A DNA stretch of 64,000 nucleotides. Origin: Ziziphus jujuba. Taxonomy: Eukaryota > Streptophyta > Magnoliopsida > Rosales > Rhamnaceae. The stretch is taken from positions 10,685,001 through 10,749,000 of the forward strand of contig NC_083387.1 of NCBI RefSeq assembly GCF_031755915.1, given 5' to 3'. This document shows positions 1 to 13,255 of the stretch, piece by piece. The position numbers were made by a program, and so were the translations under genes. A model generated the notes under the pieces. That model was not told the DNA's origin, ran no database searches, and saw only the letters and a list, made by a program, of their open reading frames with translations. Numbering within the stretch: position 1 is the stretch's first letter; the number at the start of each line of letters is the position of its first letter.

Positions 1-297
1 ATTATTAAACATATCTAGCTATGAAATTAATATTAATAAACTGTTAAAGTAGGCAAATTGTATATAATTTATGTATATTTAAAAAAAAAAAAAAGAAGAA
101 GAGATTTTAATTCACATTAAAATTTAAATGGTAAATCTACACATGTATTTTTAATAGTTTTACTAATTGATCAAATCTGTGTTTTGGTTTGAATGTGGTC
201 CGTCGCGTACGCAAAGAATTTCATTTTCTTTTCATGTTGCAATTTACAAGTTGAAAACGTATCACCATTCACAATCTTCTAATTAGTTGCCATTTTG

Positions 298-328
<31 letters not shown>

Positions 329-432
329 TCACATGATTATAACTTGGTGACATTTGATGAATAAGACAATAAAAAAATGGAAAACCCTTGACAATGATCT
401 CCACGTTAGCCATTCCTCGCTCCTTGTTTGAT

Positions 433-469
<37 letters not shown>

Positions 470-740
470 CATACTCACCAACCTTCAAACTTTTATCAAC
501 ATCCATTAAATTATAAATCTCACGTGATTTATTATAATGAAATTGAGATATCCTCATAATAGGTTTAAAAATAATAATAATAATAATAATTTTGTCATTA
601 ACATCCTCAATAAATAACTTACAATGCAGTCATATCCATATAACATGGGCAAAATCTCAATTTGATATTAATTATATTAATAACCATGATTTTTAAAATT
701 AAAAGAATATATAATAATATTATTTATTTATTTATTTTGA
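1..740. other. AT-rich intergenic sequence upstream of ATL gene
   Basis: No reading frame or exon is recognisable. The stretch holds AT dinucleotide microsatellites at about 298-324 and 435-463, an ATA/AAT run near 570-590 and poly-A tracts. It is ordinary plant intergenic DNA. Confidence 0.6.
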
Positions 741-1040
741 TACTATAAATTTGACGTGTATAACGGGGTTGAGAGCAAAGGTGTGAAATATTCACAGGAT
801 AGGAGCTCATGGCCTTGAATTCACAAAATGTTTTTGACCTTCTGACTCAGTCCATATATCGTAAACCAAAGCAATCACAACAGGGTCAACCATTTTTGCA
901 TTAAACAACCTCCCTCACATACTTACCCACTTCACTATCTTTCCTTTTTTCTTTTTTTGGTTTTTTTTAGAAAGAAAAAGAGGCCACTCTCCCCCAAAAC
1001 CAAACCCACTCAACCGACGCACCACCACCACCATGAATTC
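741..1040 (+). promoter_or_regulatory. putative core promoter and 5' leader of ATL gene
   Basis: A TATA-like CTATAAAT lies at 743-750, about 290 bases before the chosen ATG. The following stretch becomes pyrimidine-rich (about 925-970), as plant leaders often are. The transcription start is inferred and not visible. Confidence 0.35.
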
Positions 1041-1056
1041 ATGGTCCTCACCCTGA
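1033..1056 (+). promoter_or_regulatory. short upstream ORF overlapping the ATL start
   Basis: An ATG at 1033 is out of frame with the main frame and opens a seven-codon ORF ending at TGA 1054-1056. It overlaps the first in-frame ATG at 1041. Ribosomes starting at 1033 would terminate before the next in-frame ATG at 1068, which has an excellent context (CCACCATGG). This arrangement could favour initiation at 1068. It is seen in sequence; any regulatory effect is inference. Confidence 0.4.
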
Positions 1057-2324
1057 CCACCACCACCATGGTTCCTGCTCTGTCGCCACACAACGGCTTC
1101 TTCTGGCCGCCTTCGCTGGCTCCGGCACCGGCCCCAACCACTCGCACTGCTATCATCACCACCATCCTCCCTGCCGCAAACGGACCCACCCCTGCTCTCA
1201 CCCAATCCTCATCGCCGCCGCCGTCTAAATTGCCGGTGGACTTCAGTCCGCCTTTGATCGCCATGGTGGTCGTCGTAGCCACCGCCTTTCTCGTCGTCAC
1301 CTACTCACGTCTTATCTCCCGCCACGTCATCCCTCCCGTGATTCAGTTCCTACGGCGATGGAGACGACGTCGCCGCCGCCACCTCCCGTCTTCCGCCGGC
1401 GACCTCGACTCGCTTCCTTTCGACTCGCCGTTCGAGACCAGCGATGGATTCCACGTGTTCTCTCCCTACGGGCTCGACGACTCCGTCATCAAGACCATAC
1501 CTCTTTCCCTCTACACCACCAAGAACAGGCTTGGCAGCCGTGACTGCGCCGTTTGCTTGATCGAGTTCGAAGACGACGACTACGTACGGACTCTCCCAGT
1601 CTGTTCCCACGCCTTCCACGTGGATTGCATAGACATGTGGCTTAGGTCTCACGCCAACTGTCCTCTCTGCCGCGCTGGAATATTCCGTCCGGAATCTCCG
1701 TTCGTCCCGGTCATGGCAGCGAGAATCCGGCCGAGCCTCGACGACGCCGTATTGCGTAGCATTGCTCTCGAACCTCTCAACGAAGTTCCTGCACGGGATT
1801 CCGTATCGACGGTGACGGAGATCACTCCCTGCGTTGAGGAATCATCACCGCGGAGGAACAATTACAGCTACATTGACAACTTCCATAACTCGGAGGACCG
1901 AATCAACGGCCGAGATTTCTTGCTGAAGCGTTCTTACTCGTTCGGATTCGAACGGAGCTCCATATCGAAGAGGATGATGGTAATGGAGCCGGCGACGACG
2001 TCTCCATGGCGATACCGGAGAGGAAGCTTCTGGAGCAAAAGACCATCGCCGTTCGGATCGCTGAGCAAGCCGAGAGTCTTCTCGTTCAGATACTACAGGG
2101 GGATGAAGTCGCCGTTCTTCCGCCGGAGAGGATTCTTCCCGCTGTCGGAATCGAGCGCGAGGTTCTCTGGCGGAGGAGGTTCGTCGCGGCGGAGCAAGTC
2201 GATGACGAGCCCGATGTTCATGAGACCGTCTCCATTAGCGTCGGCGGCGGTTTTCTCGTCGAGCCGGTTGAGGTGCGGTGATCCCGAGGCGTTACTGTCA
2301 CCGGAGAGGTTTAACCGTAGATAG
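1041..2324 (+). CDS. ATL65-like: RING-H2 finger E3 ubiquitin ligase, ATL65-like
   Basis: A single-exon gene encoding 427 residues from ATG 1041; ATG 1068 is an alternative giving 418. After a Pro/Ser/Thr-rich N-terminus comes one hydrophobic transmembrane helix (about residues 70-88), an Arg-rich stop-transfer segment (about 104-114), the ATL-specific GLD motif (about 143-146) and a canonical RING-H2 domain (about 169-210) spaced C-x2-C-x15-C-x-H-x2-H-x2-C-x10-C-x2-C. Members of this family are membrane-anchored E3 ligases that recruit a ubiquitin-conjugating enzyme and ubiquitinate target proteins. All eight zinc ligands, the Pro before the third Cys and the Trp used for E2 contact are present. 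The long basic, Ser-rich tail has no domain I recognise. The PPLIAMVVVV membrane segment and overall length resemble Arabidopsis ATL65 from memory. The family call is secure; the orthology is likely but unproven. Confidence 0.9.
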   Translation: MVLTLTTTTMVPALSPHNGFFWPPSLAPAPAPTTRTAIITTILPAANGPTPALTQSSSPPPSKLPVDFSPPLIAMVVVVATAFLVVTYSRLISRHVIPPVIQFLRRWRRRRRRHLPSSAGDLDSLPFDSPFETSDGFHVFSPYGLDDSVIKTIPLSLYTTKNRLGSRDCAVCLIEFEDDDYVRTLPVCSHAFHVDCIDMWLRSHANCPLCRAGIFRPESPFVPVMAARIRPSLDDAVLRSIALEPLNEVPARDSVSTVTEITPCVEESSPRRNNYSYIDNFHNSEDRINGRDFLLKRSYSFGFERSSISKRMMVMEPATTSPWRYRRGSFWSKRPSPFGSLSKPRVFSFRYYRGMKSPFFRRRGFFPLSESSARFSGGGGSSRRSKSMTSPMFMRPSPLASAAVFSSSRLRCGDPEALLSPERFNRR

Positions 2325-3841
2325 ACAAAAAGAATATTTTTATTTTATTTTATTTTATTTTGTTTCTGAAAGGAAAGGCCAAAAAAGAAGCATGACACGT
2401 GGAGGAACGAGATTAAATGATCGTGGGTCGAACGGACGGTCGGAGATTGGACGGTGACGGTGAAGAAATGGAAGGAGGGAAGAATGGGGTCGGGAAGGGC
2501 TTTTAATGGAGAGAAGGAGACGGGAAATGCGAAGAAGAGAGAGAGAGAGAGTTTTAATGAGGGAGTCTGGCAATTTGTAGAAGTCATTAAATGGAGGGGC
2601 AGCATCGGCAATTAATGTCCAAAATTGACGACACACACCCAAAAAACAAAATTTAAAAAAAAAAAAGGATTGAAAGAGCCAAAAATAAACCGGGTTGAAG
2701 GGTTTATTTTAATTTTATTGATCCAAATGTTGAAATTGGTGGTGATTTTGGAATTTGGGGTTTTGGGTGCCTCATAAATGTCATTGAGGGGTGGTGATGG
2801 TGGTGAAGGCGTTGGGGTTTGGTCCATTGTCATTTAATTTCATTTGGAATCTCATTTGCTTTCTCTTCCTTCTTAAAATCCCCACCGACTCCAGCCCCAT
2901 GTGGATTCAAAAAAAAATTTTAAAAAAACCAAAACAAATGCCTAACGGCCAAATCTTTCACAATTACTCTTTTTTTGTAGTTTGTATGTAGCAATTTTTT
3001 TTCTTCCCCCTCGTTGAATAGAAATGTTTATGATTCACTACATTTTTTTAGTCCTTTTGAGTCAATTTCAAAGAGTATTGAGACACAAGGTAAGTGAATT
3101 CAAAATAAAATGTTAAAACTCTTGCCAACTCAATAAGTTTAAATTGTTGAAGTTAGGAATTATACCAAGTCAAAATAATAAATGAGGCGGTTCCAATTTT
3201 TATGAAATCATCAATTTTTTTTTTCTGGTCTTTTTTCTTCGTATTTATGTTTCTGCTTTTGGACTATTATTATTCATTGCTTATATGTTTATTTCTTTTT
3301 ATTTGTCTCTTAAATGTTCATTTTATCATAAGTGATAAAATAATTATAATTAATTCATTTCTATTTATTTTTATTTTTTTTCCCCTGTTGATAATAATCC
3401 GGTTGGAGATAACCAATGCCTTAGTTATTATTATTGTTGTATTTTTTTATTTATTTTTTTAGGGAGATTTGTCCTCCGAGTTAGTAGTAAAATCAGAAAA
3501 AGGTTTGCAAGTGGTACAATGGGCCTGACGGGCGGGCTGACCATGCGTGGTCTTGCGGAAGATGACTTTAGCTCATCATAAGGATTAGCTCGATTTATTT
3601 CACGGGTATCGTCTGCACCTTCCCTCATATATATTTTGCTTTATTCAGTTGGCTAGTGAAAGTTTCTCAAAAAGAACATAAAATAATGAAAGGATATATA
3701 CAGTTCATATATATTTAAAAAAATACAAATAATTATATAAATTGGACAAGTGATTATAAATGCTATGAAAAAATGCAAGAAAAACGAAAACTTCAAATGT
3801 CATTCAAAAAAATAATAATAATAATGCAATAAAATACCACC

Positions 3842-3875
<34 letters not shown>

Positions 3876-5763
3876 ATATTAATTATACGTTAATTAAATA
3901 GAATTGCGTACTTCATATTATAAAATGGAAACATACTAAATTATTAAATCCCTGTACGTGAATTATCGAAGAAAATGGTGTACTCTAGGAAATTTATCCT
4001 TATACATGTACTCAAACGTCCTATACTCAAAAATTTCTCATCGCGTAAGACAAAAGGTCAACTGCCATATCCACATGGTACATATATAGGGTTTCTTCCC
4101 GTCCCAATTAACCTCAGTCTTTTTGCATTGTATTTAATTTAAAAAAAAAAAAAAGAAAAAAAAAGTATCTGTATGTATATACTACTATAATTGAAATCCA
4201 TGAATACAAAAATAATCCTTGTTTCCGTTAAAAATATAAACATACCATTATTTTCGCAGCTATACAAACATAATACATTACTCATCAATAATGTTAAAAG
4301 AAAAATAATCAACAATATATATAGATATATAAACATAAACAAGAATTTAAAAATAACATAAGAAAAATTAGTGCATAAAACATTAATATGTCAAACTATG
4401 TAAGTAAATTTGGTTCAATTGTATCTGTCACAGAGTATTGGTAATTGCAACTACAAAGTAAGCAAACCCTTTCGTTTAAGCAAACTCTTTCGTTTTGTTC
4501 GTGATGAAAAAATGTAAGGATTCCATAAGCAAGTCATTGAATAAATTATATAGATAAAAAGAAATCTTATGCGAGCAATTTATATTAATTTTTTTTTTTT
4601 TAACCCAAAGTAAACTCCCAACACTCTACGTATTAAAAAAAAAAAAAAAAATGCCTAGAACTCTTTCACTGTGTGTGTATGTCGATCATTGATGGTCGGT
4701 TGGAGTTGCCGGAGTGTCTCCATTCTTTTTTATCTGGGGGTCCGTGCGCTCGTTTCATGGGTTGAGCATGTATCTTCACGCCAATGCTACACTGGCTTCC
4801 TTTATTGTTTGGATGCTGAGAAAGAAATAAAAAGCTAGTTGGTTATAGCAAAATGCAAGTTTATGAAAGCGAATTTTACTTTCATTCTATAAAAAAAAAA
4901 AAAGAAAAAAGAAAAAAAATTATTTACATATCTTTGTCATGCTTCTCTAGTAATAAACATGAAGAACCACCAAATGGGAGTTTGAACGATGAAGAACCTT
5001 CAAATTAGTACCAAAGACAGCCTTGAAGTTGAAGGAGAATCCATAGAAAATAGAAAAGCAAAATTGATGGGATTTATAGAGGGGAGAAATTGCTCTGTGT
5101 ATGGTGATCCATTATTACTGTACCCTCTATGTTGATTATGATAATTTAATAGGTTTACTTTCCACTATTAAACTTTTAGTTTTAAAAAATAAAATTATAA
5201 AAAAAAAAATCAATTGGACCGTTTTATAGAGGGTGATGGAGGATTATTTATTAATTTTAAAAAGAAAATTCAATTAAAACAAGAAAATGACGTAGCAAAA
5301 ATTACAGCTGGCGTTATGTTATTGGTTTCTGATGCCACATCAAGGAAATGACGTGGCATGAATGCACATTTTGACAGGGGAGGTGGGTGGTGGGTGGGTG
5401 AGTACGAGCAATCGAGTCGGAAAGTTATAAAAGAAAGGCATGTGCGAGTTATTTAAAGAAGGGGTATGCCAATGCATTTAATACCGCCACAAAAGTTGTA
5501 GCAAATAAATGCCGCCACAAAAGATGAAAAGCAAATATCCAAATATTTCATATTTATTAATTTATTGTTGTGAATTTTTTATATCAAATAACGTTGATTG
5601 ACGTTACAGCCTTTTATTAGCTTGTTTTCTTTTTAACTTTTCAATTTGGGATAATTTAGTGATGAAATTATTTTTCCGTCTACTAATACACTGAATTTGA
5701 AATTTTTTACTTCTCAAATGTTTAAAAAAAAAAAAAAACTCTATTAACTTATATGCATAACAG

Positions 5764-5800
<37 letters not shown>

Positions 5801-7436
5801 TGCACATAAATTTCAAAAAATGCATACACAATATTTTGATAGATTCATTCAATGTCTAAAAGTTTGGTAAATATATTAGTGAAGGTGAAGTGCAACTACA
5901 CGAAGAAATACTTAATTAAAAGAAGAAAAAAAATATAAAGTTGAAAAATATTATATAACTAGATCTATTAGGCAAGGAATCCTATATATATACCCTATAT
6001 CATTTTGGTTTGTCCTGGTGGTAAAAAAGTTTAAAAATACAACTTCAAACCCAGTATTCAAACTTTGTCATTATCGCATGAAATTAAGATTTTAGAATAA
6101 ACTAGGGTAAAATTAAGGTTCTTTTTTTAAAAAAAATTAAAATTTGGGGGATTTTATTAGCATCACAGTTGAATCCAAATTTGGAATTATCACATTTGGT
6201 CATTAATCTCTGAAGATCAAAATTCTAATGTAGTATTTTCTAATTTGGTAGTTAATGTTAGACAAAGATGAGCATGAACGGATAGAACATGTTAGACAAA
6301 ATTAAAATATAGTAACCTAATTCTAATATATATATTTATATAATTAATTAACTTCTAGCATAAGTTTTGTAGTAAATATATAAATAGGTCCAACCATAAG
6401 TGTAACTTTTCTTTGGTTTTGGTCATCAACCTCAAGTAGACTTGAAGGAGTAGTAGAAGTAGTTGAAAAACAACGATGAGAAAAAACGGATTGAATATGT
6501 TCCATGAAATAGTCATAGTCATACCCAACCTCATCTACATTACCTGTCTATGGATGATTGGATGGAGTAGATTATAGCCAAAACATCCAGCTAGCTGTCT
6601 CCATAACATTAAATTCATACGCTAAATATTTTCTTCTTCCAATTAGTTAATTTTTTTTTAATTAATACCATATATAAATATAAATGTATAAATCGTATCT
6701 TATGGAAAGAACCCCTCTTATTAACAATGCATGTGAAAGTTTTTCAATGATTTGGATAGCCAATGGCAATAAGAAACTTTCCATTCTCATATCTAGAAAC
6801 AGTCTTTAGACAATGATATTTCGAAAGTTCAAATCTCCATAACTTTAACATCAAAAAATTGATAAATAAATAAATAAATAAATTCCTTTTTTTGTCTGCT
6901 GTTCTATATGATGGAATAGATTTTATCTAAGATGTATTGCATATGTAATATTAATTACTCAAGTTACATGTTAAATATAACAAGAATGGCATACATATAT
7001 TATATAAAAAATATTATTTATCATCATTGCTATATGATTATATATGCTAAACCATGATTCAATAATTATCATTGAAAAATTTATTTTTGAAATTTTAATA
7101 TGAAAATAATAATATTAATTATCTTAAATTAAAATTTATCATATAAACTAATAATTACCATAAATAGTAAAACTCTATTATATATGATACTAATTAATTA
7201 TCATTTTTTTTATGGTGAATCTATTTAATTAGTATTTATATCATATTGTGTTTGAATTACATATCAAACAATTAATATAATTTATCAGCTACAAGTTTGT
7301 TGAACAAAAAAAAAGACACACGTAAGAGAATCCGTATACAATCATATATATATATAAACTTGACAACCAAATATTTCTTATGTAAATGAGAAAAGGAGAA
7401 ATAAACAAAAGTAATTGATCTAGTGCGTAGGAAAAA
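2325..7436. other. intergenic, no gene seen
   Basis: The first 300 bases are probably the ATL 3' UTR, with a TTTTA run at 2338-2360 and a GA microsatellite at 2537-2551. The rest is AT-rich DNA with AT/GT microsatellites (for example 3842-3876 and 5769-5796) and many poly-A/T tracts. Two less AT-rich islands (about 3465-3630 and 4670-4850) stand out in composition, but neither gives a frame or exon I can identify. Confidence 0.6.
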
Positions 7437-7936
7437 AGGAGCTTAAGTCCAACTTCACCAACCAATCATCTACCAATTTAAATGCTGGTGGGTGAGTTTT
7501 GTTGTCTCTTTCTCTCTTTCATTCTCTCACCTGTACATGTCCATGCAACCTCCTAATTAAAACACCGCCATAACACGGTTCTGAACTCTGTTGTATGTTT
7601 GTATTTTTCCAAAGTAAACTCTCTATTTATTGCATTCAACCTCAACCCCAACTATCTCCTATTTCTCCTTCTCTTTTTCTTTATATACTTTTTATTTATT
7701 AATACATATAATTCTTTCTTCCAAATATATTCTTCACCAGCCCTAGTTTCTATAAGCAAATATCTTCATCATTTTACCCACAAAAAAAAAAAAAAAACAA
7801 AAAAACAAAAAAAAGCAATTTTTTTCATCATATACATAAAATACCACTTGAAGGCTGTCTGCATTGTGTGTGTGTATATATATATATATACACAGTTTGG
7901 AGCTCATTTTTTCTGACAGTTTTAGTAGGGTCTAAA
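7437..7936 (+). promoter_or_regulatory. 5' region and leader of LACS2
   Basis: A CT-rich leader-like tract (7503-7530) and a TATATA-type element near 7682 precede the LACS2 start. The last 100 bases carry a GT/AT microsatellite (7866-7891) that would sit in the leader. An in-frame ATG at 7868 would add 23 hydrophobic residues encoded by that microsatellite. Family alignment supports starting at 7937 instead. Confidence 0.35.
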
Positions 7937-10900
7937 ATGTCGACGAATAATATTTACACTGTGAAGGTTGAGGAATCAAGGCCGGCAACCGAGAAGAGGC
8001 CGTCGGCGGGACCTGTTTATCGAAGCATTTATGCAAAAGATGGTCTAATGGAATTGCCAGAAGGTCTCTATTCCCCATGGCAGTTCTTCAGGTATATAGC
8101 TTTCAAAGTTGGCTTGCATTGCATGCGTTAATTGGTGCATAGTGTTCCATTAGGAGAGTAAGGGAAAAGGCTGAAGTGCAATGCTGATTAGATTTCTTAT
8201 GTTTGGATCCTGATGAGAACATGGACATATCAAATTAACTTGCTGCTGTGTAAATTTGGAGAAGTAATTAACATGACTTTTTTAGATGCATTAATTTTCA
8301 TCTTAAGCTAATAGTACTGAATAGATCTGGCATGCGGTAGAGTGACACAAGATTTGGATCAAGTAATTATTTTACATAAAACATAAAAAATAAAAAAAAG
8401 ACGAAAAAAAAGTTAATTACTACTTTATTAGCAAATTAACTGTGTTAAACCAAGATGTCAAGCTAATGTTAAATCAAATTAATGTTACCAATTTCTAAAT
8501 CATCTCATTATTAAATTCTGTTTTCTCACTTTATGTCATGCTCAATAGGATTTTTGTCACAGCTAGCTACTTTCACTATCTATCATTGTATATGTGTTTC
8601 TCTCATACATAAAAAAAAAAAAAAAAAAAAAATTGACTAAAATTTTAATTTGAATTTTGGAAAAGAAGAATTATATAGTAAGTCTCTTAATTTTTAACAT
8701 GCATGGAAAATTTTGAAAGTAAAATTGAAAAGAAAAAAGGGAAATTCCTCTGCCTTTGCAATTGGCTCAAAACTTAATCTTCTACAAACTGAAAATTTCT
8801 CTATCACTCTACTGTACAATCTTTGTCCCTTAAAATATTGTTAGTCCCAGTTCAAAACTCTGTACTATTTGTTACCTAAAACTCTGTTTTTGTTGGCAGT
8901 GACTCTGTTAAGAGGAGCCCAAACTGCCCAATGCTGGGAAGACGACAAGTCACCGATTCAAAGGTACCATTTTTTTTTCCCCCTGAATATCTCCGTGTGT
9001 TTCTAAAGTTTGAGCATTAGCAGAAGCCCAGAAAAACCCATGAGCTAATTTTTTTATTTCAATATGGAAATATGACAGGCCGGTCCCTATGTATGGCTTA
9101 CATATCAGGAGGTTTATGATTCAGCTATTCGTCTAGGATCTGCCATTAGAAGCAGAGGTGTCAATCCCGTGAGTTGTCCCCGTTCATATACCAAGTTTTT
9201 TTGCTGATTTTTTTTTTTTTTTAATATGAAATAGCAGAGATAATCACCCAATATATATATATATATATATGTTATATTTTTTCCATAAAATTTTTGTAGG
9301 GGGATCGTTGTGGTATATATGGATCAAATTGCCCCCAGTGGATCATGGCAATGGAGGTATGCTTTATTACTATTCTTTCCCTTTTATTTATTTATTTATT
9401 TATTTTTTTATGTTGTTGATAATTATTTGTTCATTTCTATATGGTAAAATATTTTGATACATTTGTTTGATGTTTTACAGGCCTGTTATAGCCATTGCAT
9501 AACATATGTTCCATTATATGACACCCTAGGTTTGTATTCAAACTTTTCTTTATTCAATGATCAACATGAATTATTTTAGGACTTATTTTTTCCCCTGTTT
9601 TTCATTCTGCTTTTGTAATCAGAAATTTGAATACTACAATACATGGTAGAACTATCTAATTAAGTTAAATTACATGCTTTTTACTTGTTACAGGTCCAAA
9701 TGCAATCGAGTTTATCATCAACCATGCCGAAGTTTCTTTAGTATTTGTTCAAGAAAACAAAATCCCTTCTGTAAGTTACTATTCTGTCATCATTGTCATT
9801 CTAAACTACTTGGTAATATTTGACATCTTTGTAAAAATATCTCAATGATCCAATTTCTCATTGAACTTTCAATAGAAAATAATAATAATAGTAATAATAA
9901 TACAAGGTCAATGTAGAATTCTATTTAATCCCTCTAATGTGGGAAGTTTTTTCACAGATTCTATCATGCTTGTCAAACTGTTCTACACATTTAAAAAGTA
10001 AGTCCATAGCTATTTCTTTTATAAGTTCTTTGGATTGCAGATTCAGCATGATGATTGTGCTAACTAAAGTTTGACCATACTTTATTCAGCAATTGTAAGC
10101 TTTGCAAATGTTTCAAGCATGCAAAAGAAGGAAGCCGAGGAATTGGGTGTGTCTTGCTTTTCTTGGGAGGAGTTCTCTAACTTGGTAAAGATGAAAGAGC
10201 TGTTTTTTGTTCTAATATGGAAGATTTTCAAGGATGCTGTTTTAATCAATTTGATTAAGTTTTAAATTTTATGTATTAACAGCTTTTATCCAACTTTTTT
10301 CAGGCAAGTTCAAGTTATGAACTACCTCCAAAACAGAGCGGTGACATTTGCACAATAATGTATACCAGTGGAACAACTGGAGAACCAAAAGGTGTCATTC
10401 TTACTAACGAGGCAATCATGGCAGAGGTGTTATCTGTGGAAGAAATGTTTCAACTTACAGGAAAAGGGGTAAATAGATTTTTATTTATTTTTTGACTTTG
10501 TAATTGAATTTAATGAAACAATGTAAATTTTTTTCTTTTTTCTTTTTTTCTTTTTTGTATGATTTCAGCCAAAGAAAAGAGACAGAAAGAACTCCTTTAG
10601 TTTTTGGTCATTGTTGAAAAATTATGATCTTCCTTTAAATTACAGTGACATATGTATTTTGGGAATAATTATACATTCTTATTGACATGATATAAATTCT
10701 ATTGCAGTTCACAGAAGAAGATTCATACTTTTCATTCCTTCCTTTGGCACATATATATGATCAAATAATTGAGAACTATTGCGTCTACAAGTCCTCCTCA
10801 ATAGGCTTTTGGCAAGGCGTAAGATTAAGATTTATTTCTTCGAAACATTTCATCTACTTCCTTTTTTTACGGATCTCTTTGACTTACCAAGAAATGATGT

Positions 10901-13255
10901 AGATTCATTTTTCTTACATTGGATCCACAGGATGTCAGGTTTTTGATGGATGACATTCAGGAACTGAAGCCAACTGTATTTTGTGGGGTTCCTAGAGTTT
11001 ATGATCGTATATACACTGGTAATTTGCTATAATCATAAACTAAAATGTTGTTTTCTATGAACTGAAAGCTAACATGTAGTCGATTTCATTCTAAATGCTG
11101 AATCTGTTTTTGAAGGTATATTAAATAAAATTTCATCTGGAGGGACATTGCAGAAGACATTGTTCCAATATGCATATAACTAGTATGTTTACCAAAAAAA
11201 ATTGTTTTTATCTTCTCTTTCTTTCCATCCATACAACTAACAAAGAAAATGTACTAACAGCAAGTTAGCAAATCTGGAGAAAGGTCTGCCACAAGACAAA
11301 GCAGCACCACTCTTAGACAAGCTTGTCTTTAACAAGGTCTGTCATTTATCCTCCATTTTTATTTCAAACTATCTTCTTTACATTCTAAAGTTACATTATT
11401 TGTCGTATAGACAAAGCAAGCTTTAGGCGGACGAGTTCGTATCTTGTTGTCCGGTGCTGCACCATTGCCTAGGCATGTGGAGGAATTTCTGAGGGTTGCC
11501 AGCTGCTCTACTTTGTCTCAAGGATATGGTATCTAGGAGTTTTGGAAGACACAGCAATGCCGATTTATTTATTTATTTTTTTTTTGACCTTTTTTCACTC
11601 TTCACTCTTTCCATTAGCTGCTCATTTATGTACACTTTTTACATAATAGGACTAACTGAAAGCTGTGGTGGGTGTTTAACATCCATAGCCAATATACACT
11701 CTATGGTGGGAACTGTTGGAGTCCCCATGACAACCATTGAAGCAAGGCTTGAGTCGGTTCCTGAAATGGGTTACGATGCACTTGCCAGCGTGCCACGTGG
11801 AGAGATTTGCCTGAGAGGAAAAACCTTGTTTTCTGGTTACCATAAGAGAGCTGATCTAACTGAAGAAGTCCTTGTTGATGGGTGGTTTCATACAGGTAAA
11901 ACCTTGGAAAGTTATAACATATGGTGGCTTTTACTGTTTTCAAGATTTTAATTTTAAGACATTTATGAAGGTTTGTTCTTTCCGAAACAGGATATGAAGA
12001 TTAATAGGTCGTCATCAATGAATAACATGATAAATTTTGGAAGTGTTTTAACATAAAAGGCTTATGGATAATTGGGGCATATATAGAAAGTTTGGTAGAA
12101 CTAGATGAGAGTTTTGTAAATATGAATGAGAACAGTAATGTGCACAAAAAGCTAGAGGTGAAAGCTCTGTTCAATGAAAAACTAATCCACAAATGCAAAA
12201 GGACAAGGCTTGAAATAAATTCTATTACACCTCCATTTTCTGTAGTTCTTAAGAAGATCATAAGGTTGCGATGATCATTCAGGAAACCAGACATGTAGTG
12301 CACTTTCTTGTTACTCAAAAACATTTTTTGGTAATAAATAGCGTATTGGGTACATAATTCTTAGAGGATTTGCAGGTGACATTGGAGAGTGGCAACCTGA
12401 TGGAGCGATGAAAATTATAGACAGGAAAAAGAATATATTTAAGCTATCACAAGGAGAATATGTTGCTGTGGAGAACATCGAAGGAAAATACTTGCAGTGC
12501 CCTCTTATAACATCAGTATGTTGCTGCAACTGCCAAAATGCATATTATGAATTAGAATTAATGTGGAATCAGACTCACCTTTATTCTCCCCAGTAGATGA
12601 GTTTGTGTTAGTTGATCTGTGTACTTATTTCGTTTATCCATTCTATGCACAGATTTGGGTCTACGGGAACAGCTTCGAGTCGTTTCTTGTGGCTGTGGTC
12701 GTTCCAGAGAGAAGTGCACTGGAGAAATGGGCTGAAAATTATAATCTGACTGATGATTTCAAATCACTGTGTCAAAACCAAAAGGCAAGGAAATACGTTC
12801 TGGATGAGCTGAATAGCACTGGTCAGAAACATAAAGTAAGTTTGTATGATTGTTTCTATTTCCATTTTTGTTGGTTTCTTGCTCTTTGTTATTCCTTCAT
12901 CTAACATGGGAAACATTACCACAGCTTCGAGGTTTTGAGATGTTAAAAGCAGTTCACTTGGAACCAAATCCCTTTGACATGGAGAGGGATCTCATAACTC
13001 CAACTTTTAAACTGAAAAGGCCACAATTGTATAAATTTTACAAGGTAATACTAGTATTTTCAGTACCATTACTATTCAATTTTATTATTTTTTCAACCTA
13101 GTATTCAAAAAGGCCTTTGCTATCCTTTGTGCTCAATTATATTATAAGGAAAGTTGAATTTCTGGTTGGTCATTATTTATTTATATGTACGTGAAATTTA
13201 TCTGCAGGACTGCATCGATAAGTTGTACACTGAAGCAAAGGGAACAAAAAAATGA
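7937..13255 (+). CDS. LACS2: long-chain acyl-CoA synthetase, LACS2-like (19 exons)
   Basis: Exons: 7937-8091, 8900-8963, 9079-9168, 9300-9356, 9481-9529, 9694-9770, 9958-9997, 10090-10184, 10304-10468, 10708-10818, 10931-11018, 11116-11182, 11261-11336, 11411-11528, 11650-11895, 12376-12515, 12653-12835, 12925-13044, 13208-13255. They total 1989 nt (662 residues plus stop); all introns are GT-AG and all phases close. The enzyme activates long-chain fatty acids to acyl-CoA using ATP. LACS2 supplies omega-hydroxy and other acyl-CoAs for leaf cutin at the ER. Diagnostics seen: the P-loop-like AMP-binding motif [11 protein letters not shown] in exon 9, LPLAHIYDQ in exon 10, [11 protein letters not shown] across exons 14-15, DGWFHTGD across exons 15-16, and the [16 protein letters not shown] fatty-acyl signature in exon 16. 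The N-terminal VEESRPAT and the C-terminal [19 protein letters not shown] match LACS2 rather than LACS1 or LACS4. Length fits the 665-residue Arabidopsis protein. No defect is visible. Confidence 0.95.

Noticed and set aside
957..1040. Upstream extension of the ATL frame to 957
   Set aside because: The frame opens at TTG, not ATG, and encodes a Lys/His-rich low-complexity lead. The first in-frame ATG is at 1041.
1010..1861. Minus-strand and alternate-frame ORFs over the ATL gene
   Set aside because: They are shadows of a GC-rich coding region; none has a domain and the RING domain is on the plus strand.
2345..2642. Minus-strand ORFs after the ATL stop
   Set aside because: Hydrophobic low-complexity translations of a GA-rich 3' UTR, with no domain.
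7868..7936. Longer LACS2 start at 7868
   Set aside because: It would add a Tyr-Ile repeat from a GT/AT microsatellite that no LACS protein has; the family alignment starts at 7937.
12001..12324. ORFs in LACS2 intron 15
   Set aside because: The exons either side join in phase to complete the conserved DGWFHTGD motif, so this is intron.
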